Positions 1 to 9,329 of a stretch of 64,000 nt of DNA are shown piece after piece. Below the pieces are notes generated by a model that saw only the letters and a program-made list of their open reading frames with translations, did no database searches and was not told the DNA's origin. Each line of letters opens with the position of its first letter. Positions within the stretch are counted from its first letter, which is position 1. The DNA comes from Blastobasis lacticolella (Eukaryota; Arthropoda; Insecta; Lepidoptera; Blastobasidae), in assembly GCA_905147135.1 (NCBI GenBank), contig LR990050.1:20458001-20522000 (forward strand). Direction: 5' to 3'. A program made the position numbers and the translations under genes.

Positions 1-119
1 AGTGCCGGCGCAGCGCCTCCAGCTTGCCGCCGCGCCGCCGCCGAGCGCCTCAGCGTCGACCGCCGACCTCTGCAAGTCGTATTCGGAGCGATCACGTACC
101 GTTGCCTGCCTGCTACACT
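1..119 (+). other. Possible coding fragment cut by window edge
   Basis: The first 80 bases are GC-rich, as real exons are elsewhere in this window, and stand out from the AT-rich DNA that follows. One plus-strand frame stays open from the left edge to a TAA at 117-119, with a Ser/Ala/Pro-rich product ending in CKSYSERSRTVACLLH. The minus strand also offers an acceptor-like CAG near 77 with open frames beyond it. No domain is recognisable and the strand is uncertain. Confidence 0.2.
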
Positions 120-1490
120 AATTTATAGCATCATAAAATATTCGAGACTGTAGATTGGGGCATGCTCGATAAATTTGTTTGCAGGAAAGGTAGGGCATAG
201 CGGGATATCGGTTCTGGCTGCTCAACAGGGGAATTACGTGCACCTATATGTAGAATACTTCAGCCAAACAATTGTGATCCTGCCTCCGCAATGCTCCAAG
301 AAGTAGGTAGGTAGTTAAAGTGTGCTTAATGTGCATACCGAGCATAGTAGACCTACGTACTCGGATGATTGTCTGCCTAGCCTGAGAACGATGGAACCCC
401 CGCTTTTATAGCAAAGCGAGAGTCGTTAACCTGTACCCAAACATTTCCAGATAAAAATATTTTAGTCCGGAAAGTCAGAGCTTTACACTGCCAGGAAATT
501 ACGCTGCAGTGGGTTAACGATAAGTTCGGGGAAAATGACGATTAGATAATTAGGTAGGTACACTACAAAATATCAAATTCATTCATGTTAGATATACGAC
601 GATAGAGCATAGTACAGACGCCTTTTATGTTTGTAGAGGGCATAAGAATGGGTAGGTTACTTACCTACCCATTCTAATGCCATCTATTCATTCATTTCCA
701 TCTATTTTCGGGCCAAATTTAATGAGCGGGTTGCGCTGTTATCGGTAGTTTATCGCATTAAGTATAAATTAAACTAATACCTACACATACTCTGGGTAGA
801 AAAGGTCCATGTTGATTAAATATCTAGTCTACATAAACCTATCGATAGGCAGGTTATACGTTTGCTTCAGTATAATGAGTTCGCAACCAGGACGTCAGAG
901 AATCCTTCGGAATAGGTAGTCCAGTCGTGAGTAAGATAAAGATCCCCCAACGCTTGTAGGCACGGTCGCATGTCCAGATGTGCGTGAAAATAACGACGTT
1001 GTTAAAAGTTCCTAAACACAGCCGGCGAAGCGAGAGGTAGCTCGGCCTCCAATTGAGGCAAACGTTACAGTACCATTAACAAGCAAACCTTTTTGTTCCA
1101 TGCGTTTGCCTATATATGGTACCCAATTAGGTTTTTTTTTATTCATTGAAAAGCGTCAATACCCATTACTTAACTACTAACTTATAAGTTTGTATAGAAC
1201 TTACTAAAAGACACCACAGCTAGCTCGTTCCTCGGACAGAGAATAAGCATGGATATTCAACGAGGCAACGCAGCCAGCTTTCTGAGCACGATTACGGGAG
1301 GCAGTGGTGAGGACGACTTTTTGAATTTTTGTTAATTAGATAGTGCAGTCCTTTTTATGTATTACCCCTCTTCTATTTTCATTGTAAATGTCTATTATTA
1401 TTGTTTTTTATATGAATAAATTGTTAGACTGTATGCAAAAACACTACTTAAATGCAAATAATAAAATGCAAATTCAAAATATTCTTTAGT
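120..1490. other. Intergenic stretch without recognised gene
   Basis: AT-rich DNA with no convincing reading frame. Near 188-215 a short piece resembles the 3' part of the LINE tail found on the minus strand at 22262-22620 (shared GTAGGGCATAGCGGG). A short hairpin lies at 640-680. TAGGTA/TACCTA motifs are frequent. Confidence 0.4.
640..680. repeat. Short hairpin (18-bp stem)
   Basis: The arms GCATAAGAATGGGTAGGT and ACCTACCCATTCTAATGC pair with one mismatch around a 5-base loop. No gene is associated. It may be the remnant of a fold-back element. Confidence 0.6.
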
Positions 1491-1497
1491 AATTGGC

Positions 1498-1690
1498 CGA
1501 TCGGCAGTGGCCGGGCGGGCGGCGGGCGGCGGGCAGCGGGCGGCGGGCGGGCGCCACCGTCCGCGTCTTTGTTTACGGAGCGGCAGATGCCCGTCCCGAC
1601 TGTCGCTTCCTGCCGCCGCCGCCGCCGCCCCGCCCGCCCCGCCCGCCCCGCCCGCCCCGCCCGCCCTGACGGCCACTTACGGCCGGATAG
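1498..1690. promoter_or_regulatory. GC-rich island with G-runs on both strands
   Basis: About 190 bases of extreme GC content in AT-rich surroundings. The left part repeats GGGCGGC-type units on the plus strand. The right part repeats CCCGCC units, so G-runs lie on the minus strand there. GGGCGG boxes and G-quadruplex potential occur in both orientations. Short frames on both strands are low-complexity and unlike proteins, so a CpG-island promoter or unmethylated regulatory island is the more likely reading. No transcript can be assigned. Confidence 0.35.
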
Positions 1691-1739
1691 CTTCATTATG
1701 CCTCATCATAACGACCGATAATAACGGACTATGATGATT

Positions 1740-2580
1740 TCAATGATAATTCTGCAGGAAACTATCTACATTTATATACAGTATGAATAAAACAAACGAA
1801 TCAGAATATATTATAGCGAAATATGTAGGTGTCTATTTGAGTGAATAAGTTTCTTGTGCCCTGCATATATCTACGGCTATTCGAGCCAGAGCTGGAAACT
1901 ATTGCAGGTAGCCTGTAAAATTGTATAAAATGTGTTTGTGACAGCTTGTTTCACTATGGCCATCAATAAACCACCTTTCTACTCCGCGTACCGTACCTCC
2001 TTAAGCAACCGCATCCTTAAGTATTTGTTTATAGCTAAGATTATGTTTTTACGTTCCGGACCGTTCCCACGGGAAATATTGAGGTAAAACCAATACTAAC
2101 CGTGGTAACAAACCCGATAATATGTGTAGTGAAATTCTGTTCAGCAGTTTTTGCGTAAAGAAGTAACAAACATCCTTCCATCCATCCATTCTTAAAAACT
2201 TTAGTTTAATAGTATGATGGAGTATGCAGCCCTCAGCCTGATGGTCCTCAGCCTTATAGTATAGATATATTGAGCCTAGTATTTTAAGCAAACGCAATAC
2301 CGTGAATGTAATTCATTGAATTTACGTAATAGGTGTAGGTCGGAAATAAAATTCTCCCACCGTAAGTTATCATCTCATTAGGAGCCAAGCCCAAACTCTA
2401 GAAACCTTACGGTTTTTTATATCTTTAGATAGGGAGGCCAACGAGCAAGCAGAGCTGCTATCACCACATAAATATTATGATGGTGGCAAGTGAGCAGCAC
2501 CGCCGCCCATCTGCAACACCGTGGAGCCACAAATGTGTTGCACGCCTGAAAATATACTTGGTCGGTAAAGATGGTAAAAC
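1740..2580. other. No gene recognised
   Basis: AT-rich DNA with no plausible coding frame and no clear repeat ends. Confidence 0.4.
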
Positions 2581-2589
2581 CTACTAGGT

Positions 2590-3021
2590 CGTTTCATTTC
2601 AGATCTACCACTGGCTAACCGAAGGGACTTTGGCTCCCTGTGTGTATTCTATCGGCTGTACAATGGGGAGTGTTCCGAGGAACTTTTCGATCTGGTGCCC
2701 ACAGCACCATCCCGCCATCGACCACCCGCCGTAGGCTGAGCACTCATCCCTACTACGCAGACCCTCTGTTGGTCACGACGCGAAGGTTCGAAAGAACGTT
2801 CCTCGCTCGTACGATTCTGATGTGGAATACGCTCCCGCCAGAGTGTTTCCTCTGGACTATGAAATGGGATCGTTCAAGAGGTTTATAAGAGGTCGCTTTA
2901 AAGGCTAGCAAGGCATTGGTGACTCCCCTAGTGTTGCTGATATCCATAGGCAGTGGTGACCACTTCCATCAGGTACGGCCCGCTTGCCTGTTTGTCTGCC
3001 GTACCTATAACATAAAAAATA
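2590..3021 (+). mobile_element. CR1/Jockey-like LINE, 3' end fragment
   Basis: In broken frames this segment encodes the C-terminal tail of a non-LTR reverse transcriptase: LANRRDFGSLCVFYRLYNG near 2611-2670, then TRRFERTFLARTILMWNTLP, then a GSFKRFIRG-like end near 2870-2890. At least one frameshift lies near 2720. The 3' untranslated tail (2890-3021) ends in an A-rich run. Its CCGCTTGCCTGTTTG motif recurs at about 22285 (inverted) and 55570. The element is 5'-truncated and dead. Confidence 0.75.
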
Positions 3022-3720
3022 AGATCTGCTGATTTCATAATTTTCTTGTTATTTGTGTGCAAATCCTAGCCTGCGTACCTTTAAGTCTTTTAACGCTTCG
3101 AGAAGTGTCTACTATAAGTACTATTATTTAATTTGAAATAGGTAATAGCCCCGTCATTTTGTTTTTACCTCTACTCTCATGGTCAGACGGTCCGCCTGAT
3201 GGATAGTGGCTACCGTCGACCAGCGTGAATGCGGTGCCGGCCTATGAGGAGCCTGCAGAGATACCTTTTGAAGAATCTTATGTTATAGTGCAACAGAAAT
3301 ACTTCGGGAGGGTAAGGAGGACCTATAGTACTACTCCATATGGGGACGAACCTGTACTTTTTAGAGCAAAAGTCGATGCCGCGTAGTGATAAGCACTTTT
3401 TGGCTTTATTAAGCACCTCAAGTTTTTTAAAGCCATTGGCTTGGCTTTGTCCTCGTAGTCATCTATAAATTCATTCGATATGGTTTTGGGTACCTTACAA
3501 TAATATTCAAAGTATATTATGTGTTCGCAAAAGCTTCGTGCGTTCTGCATGTTACGGGTACACTATGTTTGTAGAGTTTGGAGACGTTTGATCTTCATGA
3601 GATGTGAATAATATTTAACGGCGACAGCGGTATGAGCGTGTGTTACTAGAAATACATGTGAAAAGGACGTGCGTGACCATAAAGAATAAATTGTACAGCA
3701 AGTTATCATTATTTGAACTG
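3022..3720. other. No gene recognised
   Basis: Minus-strand open frames of 68-75 codons overlap here but show no known motif. The stretch may be degenerate repeat DNA. Confidence 0.35.
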
Positions 3721-3724
3721 CTTA

Positions 3725-3850
3725 TTGACCGTGTGGTGTCCGGCAGGCTTATATTAGTGGGTGTCGTACAAAGCGACTAATGTTTAAGAGGAAATAGTCT
3801 CCATAGGCTGGAAAATGGGCAACTACGTGGGTGAACAGGAAAGTTATGAG
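3725..3850 (+). repeat. SINE-like repeat, partial copy
   Basis: Matches the left part of the repeat at 3940-4212 and 32744-32984: a GTGTCGTACAAAGCGACTAA core followed by GGAAAATGGGCA. It is truncated at its right side. Confidence 0.6.
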
Positions 3851-3939
3851 ATACTAGGCGCGGATTATACACAATATTAAAAAAAATACCGTAATTAAGC
3901 AATCAAGTAAAAAAAATTTAAACATAATTTATTTGTTTT

Positions 3940-4212
3940 GAACAAAACTGGCCGTGTAGTGACCGGCAGAGTAGAATAGCACCAACGCTCATGTGTGTCG
4001 TACAAGGCGACTAATGTTTCGAGGCAAAAGATCAAGAGCCTCCGTAGTCTGGAAAATGGGCAGCAGCATTTTCCATTGTTATATTTAAACACTGCGATCT
4101 CCAACCCGCCTGCCAAGCGTGGAGATTATGGCAATAACCTCCCCTTTCGTGGGAGAGGCCCTAAGTCCTGCAGTGGACTGTTACGGGCTGTAATGATGAA
4201 CAAAACAAGTTT
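3940..4212 (+). repeat. SINE-like repeat, near full length
   Basis: Shares several blocks with the copy at 32744-32984, which is bounded by a target-site duplication. The blocks are TGTCGTACAAGGCGACTAA, ATGGGCAGCAGC, ACTGCGATCTCCAACCCGCC, AAGCGTGGAGATTATGGCAA and AAGTCCTGCAGTGGA, ending near TAATGATGAAC. There is no poly-A tail. The end is a short TGA-type run. Confidence 0.7.
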
Positions 4213-4252
4213 GTTTATCTAAAAAGATATGGAATTGTAAATTCTGAAATAA

Positions 4253-4278
4253 ATGATTATTTATTTATTTATTTATTT
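4253..4278. repeat. ATTT microsatellite
   Basis: Short tandem run of TTTA units. Confidence 0.7.
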
Positions 4279-4891
4279 GAATTCTAAAAGCCATTTGGTC
4301 CAAAAAGTTACGAAAAAAATAGTATCGATATATTTTTTGCATCCCGCGCGCTTATCCTCACATCAATCGAATTCGAACGTTAGCATTTTTGTGCAATGAC
4401 GTTATATGATTGTGAGTGTCATAGCAGGTTGTAGTTATACCGCTTTTGGCAACCTCGCGCCGTCCTGTGCAACTATTTTTAGATGGTTTTTTCAACAACA
4501 TAAAAATTCCTTGAAAGATGATGACAGAAGTGGTCGTCCTGCAACTTCAGTAACGGATGAAAACATCAAGGCTCGAAGACCCAAAAACTGACCGATCATT
4601 CATCAAATACACCATCATTTTATTTTATTTTATTTTATTTATTAGGAAGCCAACAAAATATGAATATATAATAACATTTGGTTTTAAACTTACGTATTAC
4701 ACAACATTCATATTTCACTTACAGGCTAACTTAACATGTATAATTCAAAAAATAATATTTCGAACTAACAAAAATCTTAAATCAAAACCTCTTTTGTTTT
4801 TCTTCTACTGATCTCGCTAGATGTGACAATACTCATGTTAAACGCTGGACAAACGTTACACAAATTCTAAAAAAATATAATAAAAATAATA

Positions 4892-5352
4892 TTATATAGT
4901 TTTGTATAAACTCACGAAATACGCGACCAATTTTTGATTAAAGGTTGGAATGGCGTTACAAAAGATATCAATGTCCGCATGTTTGTGTAATGAGCTATAA
5001 GACTTACCTATCCTATTGAGAGGGGCATTTAAACCTAGATTGGTTTTACAAAGCTCTGTTTTAAATGGAATATATGTTCCCGGTCTAGAGTTCGGTCTAG
5101 GAACACCTATAGCGACCCTAGATAGCAATTGAGGGGCGTTCAAATGTCCGTTCAACAGTTTGTGCAGGAAGGAAAGATCTAACAACGTTCTACGATGAGC
5201 CAGGGAAAGTGTTTTATATTTCATTAGCTTTTTATTATATGAAATACCTTTGACTGGGATGCGATCTTTATAGCACAAGTACCTCAAAATGTTTTTCTGA
5301 ATCCTCTCGATTCTAGCTTTATGTACCTCGTAAAAAGGGTTCCAAACTACTG
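4892..5352 (-). pseudogene. LINE reverse transcriptase, C-terminal part
   Basis: Open minus-strand frame with SVVWNPFYEVHKARIERIQK, then RYLCYKDRIP and LAHRRTLLDLSFLHKLLNG. This is the thumb and tail region typical of CR1/Jockey-group reverse transcriptases. It continues the minus-strand fragment at 7595-8571 and is separated from it by an insertion with AACAAT flanks. Confidence 0.75.
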
Positions 5353-5358
5353 AACAAT
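5353..5358. repeat. Target-site duplication, left copy (AACAAT)
   Basis: AACAAT here and at 7589-7594 flank the plus-strand insert. Reading the minus-strand LINE across one copy restores its expected coding order. Confidence 0.7.
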
Positions 5359-5755
5359 CTCCTATTCCTTCACTGTCCATGCAGCGAGACTATGGAACTT
5401 ACTGCCACATAATGTGCGTGACAGTCAGTCACTGTCTATATTTAAAAAGAAAGTCAAGGAATATTATCTTTCCCTGTCTAGTCCATAACTTATATATTTA
5501 TGTATTTTATATCGCTTGTTTTAATAATATGTCTGTATTAGCTTTATATACCTATATATTATAATATTATACATTTATGTATTTTAATATTCAATTATTG
5601 TGCACGTCGTATCTGCGTTACTTTAGTCTAACATCTATCTTCTGTAGGCCTGCTGGAAGAAATTTCTTTTTAGAAATAAGCAGCGCCTGTTGTGTCTTTT
5701 GTTCTTTTATATTTCTCTGTATATCATTATTGTGTACAATAAACAGTTAAATATT
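5359..5755 (+). mobile_element. 5'-truncated plus-strand LINE tail
   Basis: The plus frame from 5360 encodes a short LINE C-terminus (SYSFTVHAARLWNLLPHNV, then LSIFKKKVKEYY) with a stop near 5490. An AT-rich 3' region follows, with AATAAA near 5740. It is the left part of the insert that splits the minus-strand LINE. Its C-terminus differs from that of the neighbouring plus-strand element, so it belongs to another family. Confidence 0.6.
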
Positions 5756-5759
5756 AACG

Positions 5760-7588
5760 CCTACCCTCATCTGGATAGGGCGGAACATTCGAATTCCCTA
5801 ATATTTATATTTGAATTATAATTAATTATTAACTTTTGACATTCAATTATAATAAATTACATATTAATTAGTACCAATTTGTAAGTGTGTGTAAAATAAA
5901 GTGTGAAAAATGGCCCCAGCGAAAACTACGGCGACTGAAAGGTTTGTGGCTATTGTGACGAACCTTGAGACTGTGATTAATGAAATGAAAGTTAAATTGG
6001 AGCACTGCACGCAAGTTATAACGGAGCAATCGGACATAATATGTACACAGAATAAAAAAATCGACGAAAACAATCGACTCATTACCGAATTGATGACCGA
6101 AAAAATTGGGTACATACCGTCTGGGGGAATGGATCCAAGCTCTAACAACACCATATTTGATACACGTTCGATAACCACACTGCCACAAAAACTGCGTGTA
6201 AACTCGTGCACAATTCTGGACGACTCTGGCCCCCAAGGAATAGCACCACATCAGAGCTTCGAGGATGCAGGTGACATTGCTGACGTTGGGGTAGGCTGTG
6301 GATTGTTGACGTCACCGGCCGAGACCCCTGTGCCCTGCCGCAGCCGCCGCTGGGAGGCGAGCCCTGCACCGCCTGCTGCACCGCTGCTAAAAGCGGCACC
6401 AGTCCCGAAATCATCAGCGTTGGATTGTGGCGGACTCCGTGCGGCGCCTCCGAGGGTAACCAGCCTCCACTTATTTAACTTCAGCGAAGATACAAGTGCC
6501 GAAAATATAAAAACGTATTTGAAAACATCATTCGCTATTGAATCTCAGTGCACGAGTTTGACAACGAGAGGAAGTTATTCGTCATTCAAATTAGATATTC
6601 CGGACATATACGTAAAACGAGTACGTAATCCTAAGATTTGGCCCGACGGCGTCTCTGTACGAAAATTTAACATTGTAAGCGAAAAAAACTCCTGGCCCCA
6701 CCGCACAAGCCAAACAAAATAAGGCGTAATATTGGAAGCTTTGATTGTCGCACGGATGGCGGGCACGGTCTGAGAGGCGCGGGACGACTGGCTGTAGTCC
6801 AGCATCGAACTGCACTCGCAGAAAAAAACCCCCGTATAATAGGTCCGAAACTTTACGATAACCTACCCACGTCTATCAAGAAAGAACAAACAGACGAAAC
6901 GTTTGCCCGCCGGCTGAGAAACTTTTTATTGGACAATGTATTCTATTCTGTAAATGAATACCTTACATATAAGAAAGATTAAATTGTATTTCTTTGACAT
7001 TCAATGTGGTTATTACATGCATAGAATACAATTAATTTTACTTTTGACATATAAATTAAACTATTGACATTGTTGCAGTTATTGTTATACATTCATTGTA
7101 TTCATTATTTTGATATTTTATCTTCTGGGTAACTAATTAATATACTTTTAAATGTGATTATATGTATTATTAATTGTATTTTGACATATCCATTGATTTT
7201 GTTATCGACATTGTTGTAGTTATTTTTGTTATAGACATTTAATCTTAAATATTGAATTTCTTATTTGTATTCTTGACATTTGATTGTGTAATTTACCAAT
7301 ATTGACATATATTTCATTTATTTTTTTATTGAATATTTTACTTCCTGGGTAATTTATTAATTAGAGGAAATTCTTATCTATACTTAATATAAAACTTCGG
7401 ACTATTAATTTATTTTTTGACATTTATACATTTTTAAATAAGTTTTACAATTGTGTAATTTTCTATAATATTGTATTCATTTTGACGATCTCTTTTATAG
7501 ATATATGATGATAAATGTAATATTATTATGTAAACTGTAGAAGAGTAATAAATAAATCTAAATCTAAATCTAAATAAATAAATAAATA
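5760..7588 (+). mobile_element. Internally deleted LINE: ORF1 joined to ORF2 end
   Basis: A 5' leader (5760-5909) precedes an intact ORF1. Soon after ORF1 stops, the sequence encodes only the last part of an ORF2 (PKLYDNLPTSIKKEQTDETF, then RRLRNFLLDNVFYSVNEYL, 6845-6980). The whole endonuclease and almost all of the reverse transcriptase are missing. The 3' region (6981-7550) is AT-rich with repeated TTGACAT-type motifs. It ends in AAATCT then AAAT runs directly against the AACAAT duplication at 7589-7594. It is probably non-autonomous. Confidence 0.7.
5910..6722 (+). CDS. LINE ORF1 protein (270 aa)
   Basis: An uninterrupted frame of 270 codons. Residues about 8-60 form a likely coiled coil, hydrophilic with regular hydrophobic spacing. 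The middle is Pro/Ala-rich. The C-terminal 80 residues (VTSLHLFNFSEDTSAENIKT, then YSSFKLDIP and NPKIWPDGVSVRKFN) resemble the conserved C-terminal module of CR1/Jockey-group ORF1 proteins, which bind RNA and accompany retrotransposition. I see no zinc knuckle. The ATG at 5910 follows an AT-rich leader and has A at -3 (AAAAATGG). The frame is intact although the ORF2 behind it is deleted, so this may be a young copy or one mobilised in trans. Function is inferred from family resemblance only. Confidence 0.6.
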   Translation: MAPAKTTATERFVAIVTNLETVINEMKVKLEHCTQVITEQSDIICTQNKKIDENNRLITELMTEKIGYIPSGGMDPSSNNTIFDTRSITTLPQKLRVNSCTILDDSGPQGIAPHQSFEDAGDIADVGVGCGLLTSPAETPVPCRSRRWEASPAPPAAPLLKAAPVPKSSALDCGGLRAAPPRVTSLHLFNFSEDTSAENIKTYLKTSFAIESQCTSLTTRGSYSSFKLDIPDIYVKRVRNPKIWPDGVSVRKFNIVSEKNSWPHRTSQTK

Positions 7589-7594
7589 AACAAT
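7589..7594. repeat. Target-site duplication, right copy (AACAAT)
   Basis: Right partner of 5353-5358, placed directly after the AAAT tail of the inserted LINE. Confidence 0.7.
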
Positions 7595-8571
7595 ACTCCA
7601 AAATACTGCGAACAAGAGAGTTAAAAATATGTAATACTGTGTGTTTGTTTGAACTCTTTTGTTGTTCTTATTATTAAGCCGCTGGTTCTCAGCGCTTGTT
7701 TAATTATTTTCTCTATGTGCATACGAAAATTTAATTTGGTATCGACAATGACGCCCAGATTCCTAGTCTGTTGTATCGATTCGATGTTATGGCCACCAAC
7801 GTTGCATCGAAAACTTAAATTTGTTCTTTTTCTATGGAACGAGAGTTGGTAGCACTCTAGATGGTTAATAGACATTAAATTCTCGTCGCACCAATGGACC
7901 AATTTGTCCAAGTCCGCCTGCAAAAGCTCAGCATCTGCGGAAGTTTTAACCACCCTATAAAGTTTAAGGTCATTCGTATAGAGCAGGCAGTGACTATGTT
8001 GGAAACAATGAACAACATCATTTATAAAAATATTGAAAAGAACAGGGCCAATCTGTGAGCCCTGCGGCACGCCAGAATGCGCAATGAAAGGTTCAGATTC
8101 AACACTGCCAGCTACTACTTTTATTTTTCTGTCCCTTAGGTAAGAATTAAGCCAGCCAAGCAGTTTTCCGTGGAATCCGCAACCTTCAAGCTTTCGAACC
8201 AGAATTGAGTGGTCCACCATGTCAAATGCCTTAGAGAAATCGGTGTATACTGTGTGAGTTTCAATATTTTTGTCAAGTGCTTCAGATATTTCATCAACAT
8301 ATAACGCTAAGTTAGACATGGTGGACCTTTGACTGATAAATCCGTGCTGATAGTCAGATAGAATGGGCTTAATATGCCAGGTGATGAGTGGACATAACAA
8401 AGCTTCGAAAACCTTTGCAAAAAGGGACAATATAGAGATGGGTTGATATTTAGTAATATCTTTCCTGTCGCCATCCTTAAAGATTGGCACAATTCTGGCT
8501 TCCTTCCAGACCGAGGGGAAGAAACCGTCGTCCAGAGATTTTGTGAAAATCATAGCTACAGGTATAGACAA
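7595..8571 (-). pseudogene. LINE reverse transcriptase with altered catalytic motif
   Basis: The minus-strand frame carries the reverse-transcriptase landmarks in order: WKEARIVPIFKDGDR, the YQPISILSLFAKVFE box, TVYTDFSKAFDMVDH (motif A, Asp present), SGVPQGSQIGPVLFNIFIND (motif B), then LLYTNDLKLYR where most relatives have YADD. The first catalytic Asp of that box is therefore Asn and the preceding Ala is Thr, so this copy should be inactive. A frameshift near 7640 moves the sense into another frame (HIFNSLVRSILEYC). This fragment continues at 5352. Confidence 0.8.
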
Positions 8572-8791
8572 GGTGTCCCATTTTCAAGGTGTCTCATTTT
8601 CAAGTTGTCAAGGGGATCATTCATACAAGTCAGGACACTTTGTTAGCGATTGGGTTCGTCATGCAATGGCTGCTGAACAAAAAGAAGCTCGCGTGACATG
8701 GTGCAAGGATATGATTATAAAATTCGAAAATGGAGGACAGATATAAAAAAAAATTCTCTATGGGTATTTTATATATAGTTTCGGTGTTTCC

Positions 8792-8922
8792 AGAGGGCCT
8801 AGTGTGAGTTCCGCTTCGATTTTACTTAACTTAAATGAAGTTTTTTTCTTCATACTAATTTCGACGTAAACGCAAACGCGATAGTTAAGTAAAATCGAAG
8901 CGGAACTCACACTAGGCCCTCT
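8792..8922. mobile_element. 131-bp hairpin MITE with perfect 40-bp arms
   Basis: The arms at 8792-8831 (starting AGAGGGCCTAGTGTGAGTTC) and 8883-8922 are perfect reverse complements over 40 bases, around a 51-base centre. The element lies inside the mariner relic. It has no coding capacity. Perfect arms suggest a recent insertion or ongoing homogenisation. Confidence 0.85.
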
Positions 8923-9329
8923 GATGAATAACCTCCCAGCAATGTTAAACCACAGACCAAAAAAAATGCCATGAAGGACACTTAAAAAACTGTTAATGCC
9001 TATTGGTATTACTCTGAAGTGTGTTTACTAACCGTATTTGGTGTGTTAAATAAAAAACGACCTAAAACGTCATCGTCGCACAATGCGAAATTCACACAAT
9101 AATTGATGAAGAATGCTGAGATTCACAAATGATCCCACCCGCCTTCTAGCCCTGATCTAGCTCCGTGTGACTTCTTTCTTTTTCCACAAGTGAAACTAGG
9201 ACTCCGAGGCATTTAATTTGATAGCCCTGAGGACGCGAGAAATTATTTTACAGTAGCAGTTGCGGACCTCTTTAAAGAAGACTATCGCCAGTGCTTCAAA
9301 ATGCGAATGTTTTTGTCCGTGTGTGTGGT

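Larger units (their letters stand above)
4604..8614 (-). mobile_element. Minus-strand CR1/Jockey-like LINE, itself interrupted
   Basis: One LINE copy in two pieces. The reverse-transcriptase body reads 8571 to about 7595 on the minus strand, and the C-terminal part resumes at about 5352 and ends at a stop at 4892. When the intervening 5359-7588 is ignored, the coding sense runs from a NSLVRSILEYC-like end at 7595 into SVVWNPFYEVHKARIERIQK at 5350. The 3' tail is an AAAAT run on the minus strand (about 4615-4650). The catalytic motif is degenerate and a frameshift lies near 7640. The 5' end is truncated near 8614. Confidence 0.75.
4390..9325 (+). mobile_element. Dead mariner-family transposon with nested insertions
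   Basis: Pieces of a mariner transposase occur in order on the plus strand. At 4440-4590 an N-terminal DNA-binding part holds a CATIFRWF...DDDRSGRPATSVTDENI-like block. At 8630-8750 lies AMAAEQKEARVTWCKDM, the region just before the catalytic core. At about 9020-9310 a C-terminal part holds HPPSSPDLAPCDFFLFP and FDSPEDARNYF. Stops and frameshifts are many and the middle is reduced. A minus-strand LINE fills 4604-8614 between two copies of GATCATTCAT (4594-4603 and 8615-8624). A 131-bp hairpin element sits at 8792-8922. Terminal repeats were not found with confidence, so the outer limits are approximate. Confidence 0.7.

Noticed and set aside
4892..8571. Two independent minus-strand LINEs
   Set aside because: The coding sense runs from one piece into the other across a shared AACAAT duplication, so they are one copy.
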